Shown: positions 8,358-15,303 of the stretch, one piece after another
Position numbering within the stretch: position 1 is the first letter of the stretch
How the letters are laid out: the number at the start of each line of letters is the position of its first letter
NCBI GenBank assembly: GCA_947628755.1
Contig: CANRBC010000018.1
Span: 1 to 57,279 of the forward strand
Source of the DNA: an uncultured Clostridia bacterium
GTDB lineage: Bacteria > Bacillota > Clostridia > Lachnospirales > CAG-274
Direction: 5' to 3'
Length of the DNA stretch: 57,279 nucleotides
Position numbers and translations under genes: made by a program
The notes under the pieces: generated by a model
Databases searched by the model: none
The model's input: the letters and a program-made list of their open reading frames with translations, nothing else
Told to the model about the DNA's origin: nothing

Positions 8358-10641
8358 TTTTGCTCATCTCCATATCAAGCATAGCCCAATAGTCTTTTAT
8401 CATATAATATGACTTTTTAAGTCTTTCGTGAGCAGTGACCTTCTGATACCATGGCTTAAGGGGGAACTTCTCCATGGGAATGACCTCATCCTTATTTGCC
8501 GTATCGGATACGCCCACATAAATTTTATCTATGGCAAGATTTTCTATGCCGTAGTTTTCATAATAGTCGTCGTGTATCTCCATTTCAGAGGGGTTGCTGA
8601 AATTGATAAGTCCCCAGGGGATACGTATTTCCAAATATTCGTTGTTCTTGCCGCTGAAGCAGAAATCTGCAAGAGAATCGAAGCCCGTAGAGTCGGGGTT
8701 TGCAATGCCGTATTTCAGCTTACCCGTTTCAAATGTCCTGCCGGAGGATTTTTTGCTGTTTCTGAAGGGTATATATTCCGTTCTCGTAAGAGGCATAAGT
8801 ATTTTTGTGAATTTATAGCCGTCTGCCTCCGGCGGGTCAAAATACGGCAGCTCGCCGTAATAATCCTTGCCGTATATGGCATTAAGCGCCTCATACCTTT
8901 TCTGCACAAGTATCCTGCTGTTATCCTTACCCTGTATTTTTATTACAAAATCAACGGGATTTTCAAAGGAAATATTGTAGTTATAGCAATATTTGCTGCC
9001 CGATTTTGGGGTTATATCCAGCGGTATATACACCGTATCCTCATCGGATATGCCCTTTTTGTCATGCACAAGGAAATATATGAATTTTTCGTCGTACTTC
9101 ATCGAAAGCTCCATATCCTTATAGGAGGTCACCTTATCGCCATTTGACCATTCGGAAACGTCCTTGTCTACATAGCATACGCTTTCCTCCTTGCCCGGGT
9201 CAAATGTAAGCAGTCCGAAAAACTGCTCGTTTGTCTGATAGTCGCTCCAATAGGGAGTTTTATCCAAATCCACATTTGGCTTTGTATTCCATGTTCTCTT
9301 GAACCACTCGTCCTGCCATGAGAATATACAGCTTCCTGCGCAGCCTGCGTCCATTATGTCATTATAGCAGTCTATTATACCCTGTCCCTGCTCCTGCTCG
9401 CTCATGTGACCTTGATTTCTGCCTGTGTTGGCGTCCATCTGCGCCATACCCCGTCCTGTGGTAACGCCGTACTCGCTTATTACAACGGGCATTGTATGGT
9501 ATAAATTAAGCGTCTTAAGGTATGCAAGATATGTATTGTATCTGCCCTTTCTGTCCGTATAATATCTGTCTTGAAGATATTCCGTGATTCTTGGACCTTT
9601 AAGCTGTGAAACAAAGTATTTCATATTGCCCCAGTTGGAGGGGCCCAGCCTTTCGTTATAATCCGCCTCCGTAAGAGAAGCCGTAGCCCTCATAATCTCA
9701 AGATAATCGGGGAAATATGAATATATGTGGTAGGAGGCAAATGTACCCGAAAGAAAATGCACTCTGTTTATCTTTATATTTTCAATATCTATGCTCGTAG
9801 TCTTGTTTCTGGCTATGACTACGCTTTCAGGATACACAAAGGGGTCTGTGGTAGGCCAGTTGGCAAAAGCCACAAGCCTTTGAGTACCGTACCTCTCGGT
9901 TTCGTATTCTATAATCTTATCTCCTACCTCTGCAAGAAAGCTCTCAAAGGGAGTAGCGTCCTCAGTGGTAAACATATACTTGCCCTCGTAGTTTTCCATA
10001 CCCTCATTTTTCTGATTGGTGTATTCTACGGTATAATGCTCCCACTCAACACCGAGTATATAGCCTATTACCCATGGTGTAATATCTCTTCTGTACATAC
10101 CGTTGCCCTTGTTGCCGTAGCTTAAGGATATGCTTTTCTGTCCGTGTATTACGTCTACCATGGTACGGCAGTCCTGAGTAAAGTGTCCGTAAAATTCAGG
10201 GTCGTAGGCGTCCATGTGGCAATACATATCATAGTCCTCTACCCACACGCCCTGTATAAGATAAAGAGGCTTTACATTGTGTACGTTATATTCATAAAAA
10301 GCGTTATAAAAATCATCGTGGAGTATGGTATACACTCTTATGGTGTTAGCTCCCATATCCTGTATTTCCTTAAACCACCTTTTGTATGTCTCCTTATCTA
10401 TGGCAAAGTCTGTTGCCCATTCTCCCGGCACGCCGACACCCATATCGACGCCCCTTATTTCAAAGGGCTGAAATCTGCCGTTTTTATATAAATATATATC
10501 CTTGCCCATAGTTGTTACAGAGGTTTCCACTTTATCGTTCTCAGGGTCGAAATCCAAGTATAAACCAAAATTATAATAGGCTATGTTTATGACAAATATA
10601 GCTAACACTACAGCGCACAATATGATTATGAACTTTTTCAT
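8347..10641 (-). CDS. Membrane-anchored TIM-barrel glycosidase-like protein
   Basis: The 764-residue product has an uncleaved signal anchor (about residues 4-22). A region resembling family-2-type TIM-barrel glycoside hydrolases follows: FEIRGVDMGVGVPGEW, then YKRWFKEIQDMGANTIRVYT, and later PVVISEYGVTTGRGMAQMD, whose Glu sits where a catalytic nucleophile would. The C-terminal 250 residues look beta-rich (MKYDEKFIYFLVHDKKG, NEYLEIRIPWGLINFSNP) and may be a carbohydrate-binding or beta-sandwich domain. It most likely trims or remodels a surface glycan outside the membrane. ATG follows AGAGGCGG. It lies between the CotH and HEAT genes, and this gene order suggests a dedicated partner of the glycosyltransferase. 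Substrate and catalytic activity are inferred. A non-catalytic role remains possible. Confidence 0.7.
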   Translation of the reverse strand: MKKFIIILCAVVLAIFVINIAYYNFGLYLDFDPENDKVETSVTTMGKDIYLYKNGRFQPFEIRGVDMGVGVPGEWATDFAIDKETYKRWFKEIQDMGANTIRVYTILHDDFYNAFYEYNVHNVKPLYLIQGVWVEDYDMYCHMDAYDPEFYGHFTQDCRTMVDVIHGQKSISLSYGNKGNGMYRRDITPWVIGYILGVEWEHYTVEYTNQKNEGMENYEGKYMFTTEDATPFESFLAEVGDKIIEYETERYGTQRLVAFANWPTTDPFVYPESVVIARNKTTSIDIENIKINRVHFLSGTFASYHIYSYFPDYLEIMRATASLTEADYNERLGPSNWGNMKYFVSQLKGPRITEYLQDRYYTDRKGRYNTYLAYLKTLNLYHTMPVVISEYGVTTGRGMAQMDANTGRNQGHMSEQEQGQGIIDCYNDIMDAGCAGSCIFSWQDEWFKRTWNTKPNVDLDKTPYWSDYQTNEQFFGLLTFDPGKEESVCYVDKDVSEWSNGDKVTSYKDMELSMKYDEKFIYFLVHDKKGISDEDTVYIPLDITPKSGSKYCYNYNISFENPVDFVIKIQGKDNSRILVQKRYEALNAIYGKDYYGELPYFDPPEADGYKFTKILMPLTRTEYIPFRNSKKSSGRTFETGKLKYGIANPDSTGFDSLADFCFSGKNNEYLEIRIPWGLINFSNPSEMEIHDDYYENYGIENLAIDKIYVGVSDTANKDEVIPMEKFPLKPWYQKVTAHERLKKSYYMIKDYWAMLDMEMSKNGQ

Positions 10642-10670
10642 ACAGTTCCGCCTCTTTCAAATATCGCTCA

Positions 10671-12164
10671 TCAATGCTCCCAATCCTTAGTCCTTGAGGG
10701 ATGCGCATAATGATTGAGCACATCTATGTTGTTATCAAGCCAGATACCTCTTTCAACTATCCAATCCTTCAGGAATTTTTTTGCCTCCTCGGGAGTGTGC
10801 TGATTTCTTTCAACAGGAGCTTCTCCCTTTGGTGTGGAAAGCATATCGGTCTCATAAGCTGTTTTCCACCTTGCATAATTTCTGTCTACGGCAGGTCCAA
10901 GCCACTCCAGAGTATCGTCAATATATTTTGTAAGACGCTCCTCGCTTAAGTAGGTTTTCCTCAGCTTTCGGTATCTCTTTATTACCTCATGCTCAAATTC
11001 CTCGTCCTTTGAGAGCATACCAAAGTAACCGCTTTCCGCCACAATAAAGCCAAAGCTGCCGTGAACCTCCTGGAAATAGTTGTTGCAGGAATTGTTAAAA
11101 TCCCACACGCACATTTTATACTTTTCTCCGGGTCTTTTGTACATATAGGTGGAATAGCTGCCCATATCTACATTACAAGTGAATTCGTTTATAATATAAT
11201 AGTCTATAAAATTGTCGACGTCTATGTAATTCCAGAAGCCGTAGTCCTCCGTATCGTGGTCGAAGGAATAAAGGGATTTTTCAAACGCCGATATATCCAG
11301 CTCTATTTCCTTTGCATTTTCCTTTGTCAGAGTGGATTTGCCCGGATACCTTATAGCCAAATCGTCTCTGAATATCTTTACCCTTTCAGTAAATACGTTT
11401 ATCTCCCTTGGCTGGTCAAGCTCAGCCTCAACAGGACGGTCTACACGCACAAGGTATCCTGTAAATTTCTCGCCCTTTATTGTCTTCTTGAGCTTAAGTC
11501 GGCAGTTGTCGCCGTTTGTAATAGTTTCGGTCATAAGATACAGACCTCTGTATTCGCCGTTTAAAAACAGCTCGCAGTATCTTACATTGGGAGCATATTC
11601 CATAATATCTCCCGCAATATTGTACCACATATAATTACGCACAAGGGATTTGTCCAGATAAGGACCGTGAAGCGCCCACTCGTGATGAGCGTCCATACCC
11701 ATTACGGAAATAGGTCTGTCTGCGCCGTTTTCATCTACGAATTTCATAAGATACGGGGTTTTTTCAAATCTTCGTGAGGAATGTCCTCTCACACGAAAAA
11801 GACTTCTTGTAGTGAAGTCTTTTTTATCGTAAAGATGATTATTGCCCTCCTCGTTGTCTATAACGGAAACGCTTACGTTTATGTAGTCCGTACCGTCTGC
11901 CGCCTTTGTGGTAATGTTCTCATCAAACATATCCGCATTATCCGTAGGCTGACCCGGTATAGTCTGACCCTCCGTATCTATAAGCACAATAGGCAGATGA
12001 GTGCAGAAAACATCCTCCTTGTGATTGGTGCAGGGAGTATACCCAGGCTCCTCCAGATGCTGATGATACCTTTGGGATGGCGTATCCTCGCTTTTTATAT
12101 TCAGAAGACCTATAGCGGCAAACATTACAAGCAAAGCCCCAAGACCTATAAGCGTATATTTCAT
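10671..12164 (-). CDS. CotH-family protein (atypical protein kinase fold), membrane-anchored
   Basis: The 497-residue product has an N-terminal signal anchor (about residues 4-22), then a CotH domain. Its hallmarks are RVRGHSSRRFEKTPYLMKF, WALHGPYLDKSLVRNYMWYNI, YCELFLNGEYRGLYLMTETI and a late YKMCVWDFNNSCNN. In Bacillus, CotH phosphorylates spore coat proteins. The lysine in KTPYLMKF and the acidic WDFN motif fit the known kinase signature. Here the protein is anchored outside the cell and encoded in a polymer operon, so its substrate is more likely a surface protein or glycan than a coat protein. A good ribosome binding site precedes ATG. The neighbours are DUF4956 and VTC genes; this trio recurs together in Firmicutes as far as I recall. 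Confidence 0.85.
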   Translation of the reverse strand: MKYTLIGLGALLVMFAAIGLLNIKSEDTPSQRYHQHLEEPGYTPCTNHKEDVFCTHLPIVLIDTEGQTIPGQPTDNADMFDENITTKAADGTDYINVSVSVIDNEEGNNHLYDKKDFTTRSLFRVRGHSSRRFEKTPYLMKFVDENGADRPISVMGMDAHHEWALHGPYLDKSLVRNYMWYNIAGDIMEYAPNVRYCELFLNGEYRGLYLMTETITNGDNCRLKLKKTIKGEKFTGYLVRVDRPVEAELDQPREINVFTERVKIFRDDLAIRYPGKSTLTKENAKEIELDISAFEKSLYSFDHDTEDYGFWNYIDVDNFIDYYIINEFTCNVDMGSYSTYMYKRPGEKYKMCVWDFNNSCNNYFQEVHGSFGFIVAESGYFGMLSKDEEFEHEVIKRYRKLRKTYLSEERLTKYIDDTLEWLGPAVDRNYARWKTAYETDMLSTPKGEAPVERNQHTPEEAKKFLKDWIVERGIWLDNNIDVLNHYAHPSRTKDWEH

Positions 12165-12178
12165 AATTATTCACCTGC

Positions 12179-12856
12179 TTAGCTGCTTATATCATCATTC
12201 TGCATAACAATGTTGAAATACTCTACGCCGCCTATTGCATATATATCATCGCTTACAAGACTGCCGCGGGAGTCAGCCTTGTTAAGCACTTTTCTTGTCG
12301 TTTCATAAATAAGCTCTATATTGTCCTTTGTGGTATTCTTGACCTTGAGCTTTGCCTTGCGCATATAGCGGTCGAATATTATCGCCTCTATTTTCTCCTC
12401 GTTTACCCTTGCCGCTCTTATTATTATAAGCACACGGCTGTCATTTTTAATACGTCCGAAAACAAGCATAAGCGCAAAGGCAAAGGCGCTGCCTATGCCT
12501 GCTACAAGATAATCTCCTGCGCCGCAGCATATACCCACTACGATAGCCCAGAATATGTACACCGTATCTCTTGAGTCCTTTATCGCCGTTCTGAAACGAA
12601 CGATGGACAAAGCGCCGACCATACCAAGTGAAAGAGCAATATTATTGCCTATTACTATCATTACCGTAGTGGTAACTATGGTAAGAGCCGCCAGCGTAAC
12701 ATTGAATTTTTTACTGTAAATGCTGCCGTCATGAGAAAGCCTGTAGGATAAAAATATAAAGCAAGCGATTATCGAAGCCGCAAGCTCTCTCAGTATTATC
12801 ACCTGGGCTGTAAGGTCGCCTCCCGATTCAAGGGTTTCCAAAATATATTCTTTCAT
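12179..12856 (-). CDS. DUF4956 domain membrane protein
   Basis: The 225-residue product has four membrane helices in its first 125 residues. The family signature SLGMVGALSIVRFRTAIKDSRDT follows the third helix, and WAIVVGICCGAG forms the fourth. A soluble C-terminal domain of about 90 residues (VLIIIRAARVNEEKIEAIIFDRY) looks ferredoxin-like. The function of DUF4956 is not established. It is regularly found next to VTC-type and CotH genes, which suggests that it works with them at the membrane, perhaps as channel or scaffold. The start is fixed by AGGGAGGAATAATAA before ATG, 13 bp after the VTC gene. Confidence 0.88.
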   Translation of the reverse strand: MKEYILETLESGGDLTAQVIILRELAASIIACFIFLSYRLSHDGSIYSKKFNVTLAALTIVTTTVMIVIGNNIALSLGMVGALSIVRFRTAIKDSRDTVYIFWAIVVGICCGAGDYLVAGIGSAFAFALMLVFGRIKNDSRVLIIIRAARVNEEKIEAIIFDRYMRKAKLKVKNTTKDNIELIYETTRKVLNKADSRGSLVSDDIYAIGGVEYFNIVMQNDDISS

Positions 12857-12869
12857 TTATTATTCCTCC

Positions 12870-13562
12870 CTATAATAAGCTGAGTGTTGCCCCTCTTGCA
12901 AGACAGTATTTGCTTACGGATATTTCCGAGCAGTCTACTGAACTTACAAGTCTTTTTATATAGCTTAGCAAAAAGCCGTTATATTTTACCTCAAGAACGG
13001 CATTGAATTTGTCAAGGGCAGGATACATAGGCAGCTTCGGTGAAAATAAATCGCAGCACGCCTCCGTACCCGTTATTTCGGAATCTATGGTTATTCTTAT
13101 TCTGTTTTCCTTGGCAATATACGCCTTTCTCATATATTCCACTATTACCTTGGGTCTGTAACAGTTCATGTGCATGATAGCGTAGCACTCTGCGGCAAAG
13201 TCCTCCTTGTACTTCAGAAGTACGGAATAATTGCCCTTTACAAGAGCCTGCGCATCCTCCCGTGACACTCTGAGAGAGCGCTTTTTCTGATAAGCTCCCT
13301 GCTTCTGCTTTATTTCAAGCATGGCAAAATCCGAATCGGGATTGTATATCCTCAGTCTTATTTTACGCCTTAACTCCAGACCGTGTACCTTGTCGTTAAA
13401 ATCCTTGTCCTCCGGCGTGTCGAAATACAGCGAGCGTATACTGTAACCCAAAGGTCCGTTATGACTATCGCTTATCATGACCTTTTCAAGTATACCGCTG
13501 AGAGCCATTGTTTTTTCTATATTAACAAAAAACTTCTTTTCCTGTCTTAAGACCTCATTCAA
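12870..13562 (-). CDS. VTC-domain protein (polyphosphate polymerase-like)
   Basis: The start is taken at TTG 13562, giving 230 residues. AGAGGTG stands six bases upstream, and the family's usual beginning (NEVLRQEKKFFV) follows at once. The in-frame ATG at 13649 is rejected because the codons between cover an intrinsic terminator and leader. The VTC tunnel fold is indicated by YSIRSLYFDTPEDKDF, LRRKIRLRIYN, MLEIKQKQG with KKRSL, VIVEYMRKAYI and AVLEVKYNGFL, supplying the basic residues and acidic pairs that line the catalytic tunnel. Yeast Vtc4 makes polyphosphate from ATP; bacterial VTC proteins in CotH operons have not all been tested, so the product here could be another phosphate polymer or transfer reaction. 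It is the first gene of the six-gene operon. Confidence 0.85.
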   Translation of the reverse strand: MNEVLRQEKKFFVNIEKTMALSGILEKVMISDSHNGPLGYSIRSLYFDTPEDKDFNDKVHGLELRRKIRLRIYNPDSDFAMLEIKQKQGAYQKKRSLRVSREDAQALVKGNYSVLLKYKEDFAAECYAIMHMNCYRPKVIVEYMRKAYIAKENRIRITIDSEITGTEACCDLFSPKLPMYPALDKFNAVLEVKYNGFLLSYIKRLVSSVDCSEISVSKYCLARGATLSLL

Positions 13563-13698
13563 TGAGAACACCTCTTGTAATGCGGGCAAATAAAAAAGCC
13601 ACAAAAGACGTATTTCACACGTCGATATTGCGGCTCGCCTATACGGCATAAAGTCGCCTCGGACTTGTTTTCCCCCAAATTATCTGTTTACGGCAATC
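13563..13698 (-). ncRNA. Riboswitch-like leader of the surface-polymer operon
   Basis: About 135 nt separate the predicted transcription start (near 13697) from TTG 13562. The leader begins with AUUGC (13697-13693), which can pair with GCAAU (13631-13627) to close a domain. That domain holds two small hairpins, AAGUC/GACUU and GCC/GGC. The GCAA of the same strand is also the left arm of the terminator that follows, so closing helix and terminator exclude each other. I could not match it to a known riboswitch class. Confidence 0.5.
13592..13634 (-). terminator. Intrinsic terminator (attenuator) inside the operon leader
   Basis: On the minus strand GCCGCAA (13634-13628) pairs with UUGUGGC (13604-13598). 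An inner hairpin GACGU/ACGUC lies between them, and TTTTTT follows directly. It is upstream of the TTG start, so it would stop transcription before the operon unless it is disrupted. Confidence 0.7.
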
Positions 13699-13703
13699 GG
13701 TTT

Positions 13704-13732
13704 ATTATATCATTATTTTCCCATTTTGTCAA
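13704..13732 (-). promoter_or_regulatory. Consensus sigma-A promoter of the surface-polymer operon
   Basis: A perfect TTGACA (13727-13732), 17-bp spacer and perfect TATAAT (13704-13709) lie on the minus strand. Such strength fits a gene set controlled after initiation by the leader. Confidence 0.9.
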
Positions 13733-13747
13733 CATTTTCGCTCCCCT

Positions 13748-14247
13748 GCAGCTTTGCGCAAAGCTGCCGTTTTGATTGCTGCGACGCCCTCCGACGCCAA
13801 GTAAAACAGCCGACTGACGTGCAGACGGCTGTTTTAACAGGGGAATCTAAACTAATGAATCTTACATTTATAAATAACTTCTCTTTATTCTCTTATGCAC
13901 AGCCGACTGCACACAACGTTTATTGGCGTTTTACTTATTTTCTGTACTCTATGTTTTTCCTAAAACGCTTTGCCTTTTACTGCTTATGCAGTTCATTTTG
14001 TCGCTGTGCTCCAAAATAGGAAAAACATATCGTTAACTTATCTTCGATAAAAATCGGAACAAGCTCCATTTTTATCTTCAGATAAGTTATATTATCGGAA
14101 CTATGTTCCGATTGTAAATTATTTCATAATTTACTAAATTCACTTCGCTTTGCTTGTGAATTTTAATATAATACCTCCACTAACGTGTCGGTAACTTATC
14201 CTCGGTGCAAATTAAAGCAAGCTTTATTTTCACCTTCGGATAAGTTA
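13748..14247. repeat. Dense array of hairpin-forming sequences, no gene
   Basis: I see no protein gene in this 600-bp gap. It holds, in order: a 20-bp palindrome GCAGCTTTGCGCAAAGCTGC (13748-13767); AAAACAGCCG/CGGCTGTTTT (about 13804-13837), usable as a terminator; ATGTTTTTCCTA/TAGGAAAAACAT (13951-13962 and 14017-14028); TAACTTATCT/AGATAAGTTA (14034-14089); ATCGGAAC/GTTCCGAT (14094-14112); GTAAATTA/TAATTTAC (14114-14134); AAATTCAC/GTGAATTT (14136-14163); and TAACTTATCC/GGATAAGTTA (14192-14247). The first and last TAACTTATC hairpins are related copies. Confidence 0.75.
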
Positions 14248-14248
14248 T

Positions 14249-14295
14249 ATTTTAAGGGGTGACCTAGGGTCAGTGTCAACTATGACCCTAGGTCA
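14249..14295 (-). promoter_or_regulatory. MerR-type promoter with paired TGACC palindromes
   Basis: On the minus strand TTGACA (14274-14279) and TAAAAT (14249-14254) are separated by 19 bp. A 19-20 bp spacer is the mark of MerR-activated promoters. The spacer holds the dyad TGACCTAGGGTCA (14260-14272), and its mirror TGACCCTAGGTCA lies at 14283-14295. The MerR gene begins 100 bp away on the other strand. Transcription would run leftward through the hairpin array. Confidence 0.5.
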
Positions 14296-14395
14296 GCGTC
14301 AGTATTTTTATGCCAAAAAACAATGTATAAATATTGAAACCCTCTTTATATTTATGTTAAAATTATAATCAAAAAAAGGGAAAGGGGGGCTTGCC

Positions 14396-15229
14396 TTGAG
14401 GTATCTTACAGGAGATTTGGCAAAGCTTTTGGGGGTAACCGCAAATACCATAAGGCGTTATTCCAAAAACGGATTTCTGACGCCTTCAAGAGATGTGTCC
14501 AATTACAGATGGTATGAAAGCTACGATATAGACAAGGCGGCAATGATAAGGCTATATGTCAAGTGCGGCTTTACTCATGAGGAAATAAAAAATATGCTTC
14601 TGAGCAAAAGCGACGATATTATAGATATGTGCAGCGAAAAGCTGGAGAACATAGACAAGCAGATAGAAAGATATACGCGGCTCAGACATTGGCTCAAGGA
14701 CAATATACAGCTTATGAATACAGTTAAGGAGCTTAAGGACAGCTTTCTTATACGCAAGTGTCCCGCTATAATGTACGTTATATTCAGCACAGGCGATGAA
14801 ATACTCAACGAGAAAAAAAGACTGGAGACAATAAGCCATTTTATGTATACTGCGCCGGAGGTACAGCTTATAAGCATATATGATTTAAAGGATATACAAA
14901 ATAAAAAAACGCCCCTTGCGCAGACAGGCTGGGCGGTCAAGGAATACGATATAGAAACCTTCAATATGCAGCATATAGTTAAGGATAACGAGTATGTGAA
15001 ATATCAGCCCAGCGTAGAAAGCCTTTATCACGCAGCCGAAATACCCGTAGAGTTCATGTATGACGAAAAAAGGCACATGAACGCCATTCGGGAAAGCTAT
15101 AACGAAATTTTTTCATATATGAAAGAAAACAACTATGAAATAAACGGAAATATATGCGAAACTCTTGCAAACGCCTTTGGCGAAAAAATCAGCTTTCTTA
15201 TATGTGTGCCTATCAAAAAAATTCAATGA
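14396..15229 (+). CDS. MerR-family transcriptional regulator with C-terminal effector domain
   Basis: The 277-residue product starts at TTG 14396 after GGGAAAGGGGGG. Residues 1-70 form a winged MerR helix-turn-helix: YLTGDLAKLLGVTANTIRRYSKNGFL, then RWYESYDIDKAAMIRLYVKCGF. A dimerisation helix spans about 75-120 (IDKQIERYTRLRHWLKDNIQLM). The remaining 155 residues are a mixed effector domain resembling the GyrI/BmrR ligand-binding type, without the cysteines of metal-sensing MerR proteins, so a small organic ligand is likely. It probably binds the paired TGACC palindromes upstream and activates the leftward promoter there, and may also repress itself. Its target beyond that is unclear; the polymer operon 700 bp away is possible, but it has its own perfect promoter. 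Confidence 0.88.
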   Translation: MRYLTGDLAKLLGVTANTIRRYSKNGFLTPSRDVSNYRWYESYDIDKAAMIRLYVKCGFTHEEIKNMLLSKSDDIIDMCSEKLENIDKQIERYTRLRHWLKDNIQLMNTVKELKDSFLIRKCPAIMYVIFSTGDEILNEKKRLETISHFMYTAPEVQLISIYDLKDIQNKKTPLAQTGWAVKEYDIETFNMQHIVKDNEYVKYQPSVESLYHAAEIPVEFMYDEKRHMNAIRESYNEIFSYMKENNYEINGNICETLANAFGEKISFLICVPIKKIQ

Positions 15230-15259
15230 ACCCACAGCCTTATATTTTAATTCAGACAG

Positions 15260-15303
15260 AATCGGTCTCTCAGTTCGCCTTAGGGCTAACCAAGAGACCG
15301 ATT
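15260..15303. terminator. Bidirectional terminator between the MerR and metallophosphoesterase genes
   Basis: AATCGGTCTCT (15260-15270) pairs perfectly with AGAGACCGATT (15293-15303). The last codons and stop of the minus-strand gene lie within the hairpin. Confidence 0.7.

Noticed and set aside
13563..13698. Known riboswitch classes (c-di-GMP-I/II, purine, fluoride, ZTP, THF, ydaO, yybP)
   Set aside because: None of their conserved cores is present. The leader is reported as an unassigned candidate instead.
13726..14019. 97-codon plus-strand frame in the hairpin array
   Set aside because: It has no ribosome binding site, its composition is dominated by Cys, Phe and Ser from palindromic DNA, and it crosses two hairpins.
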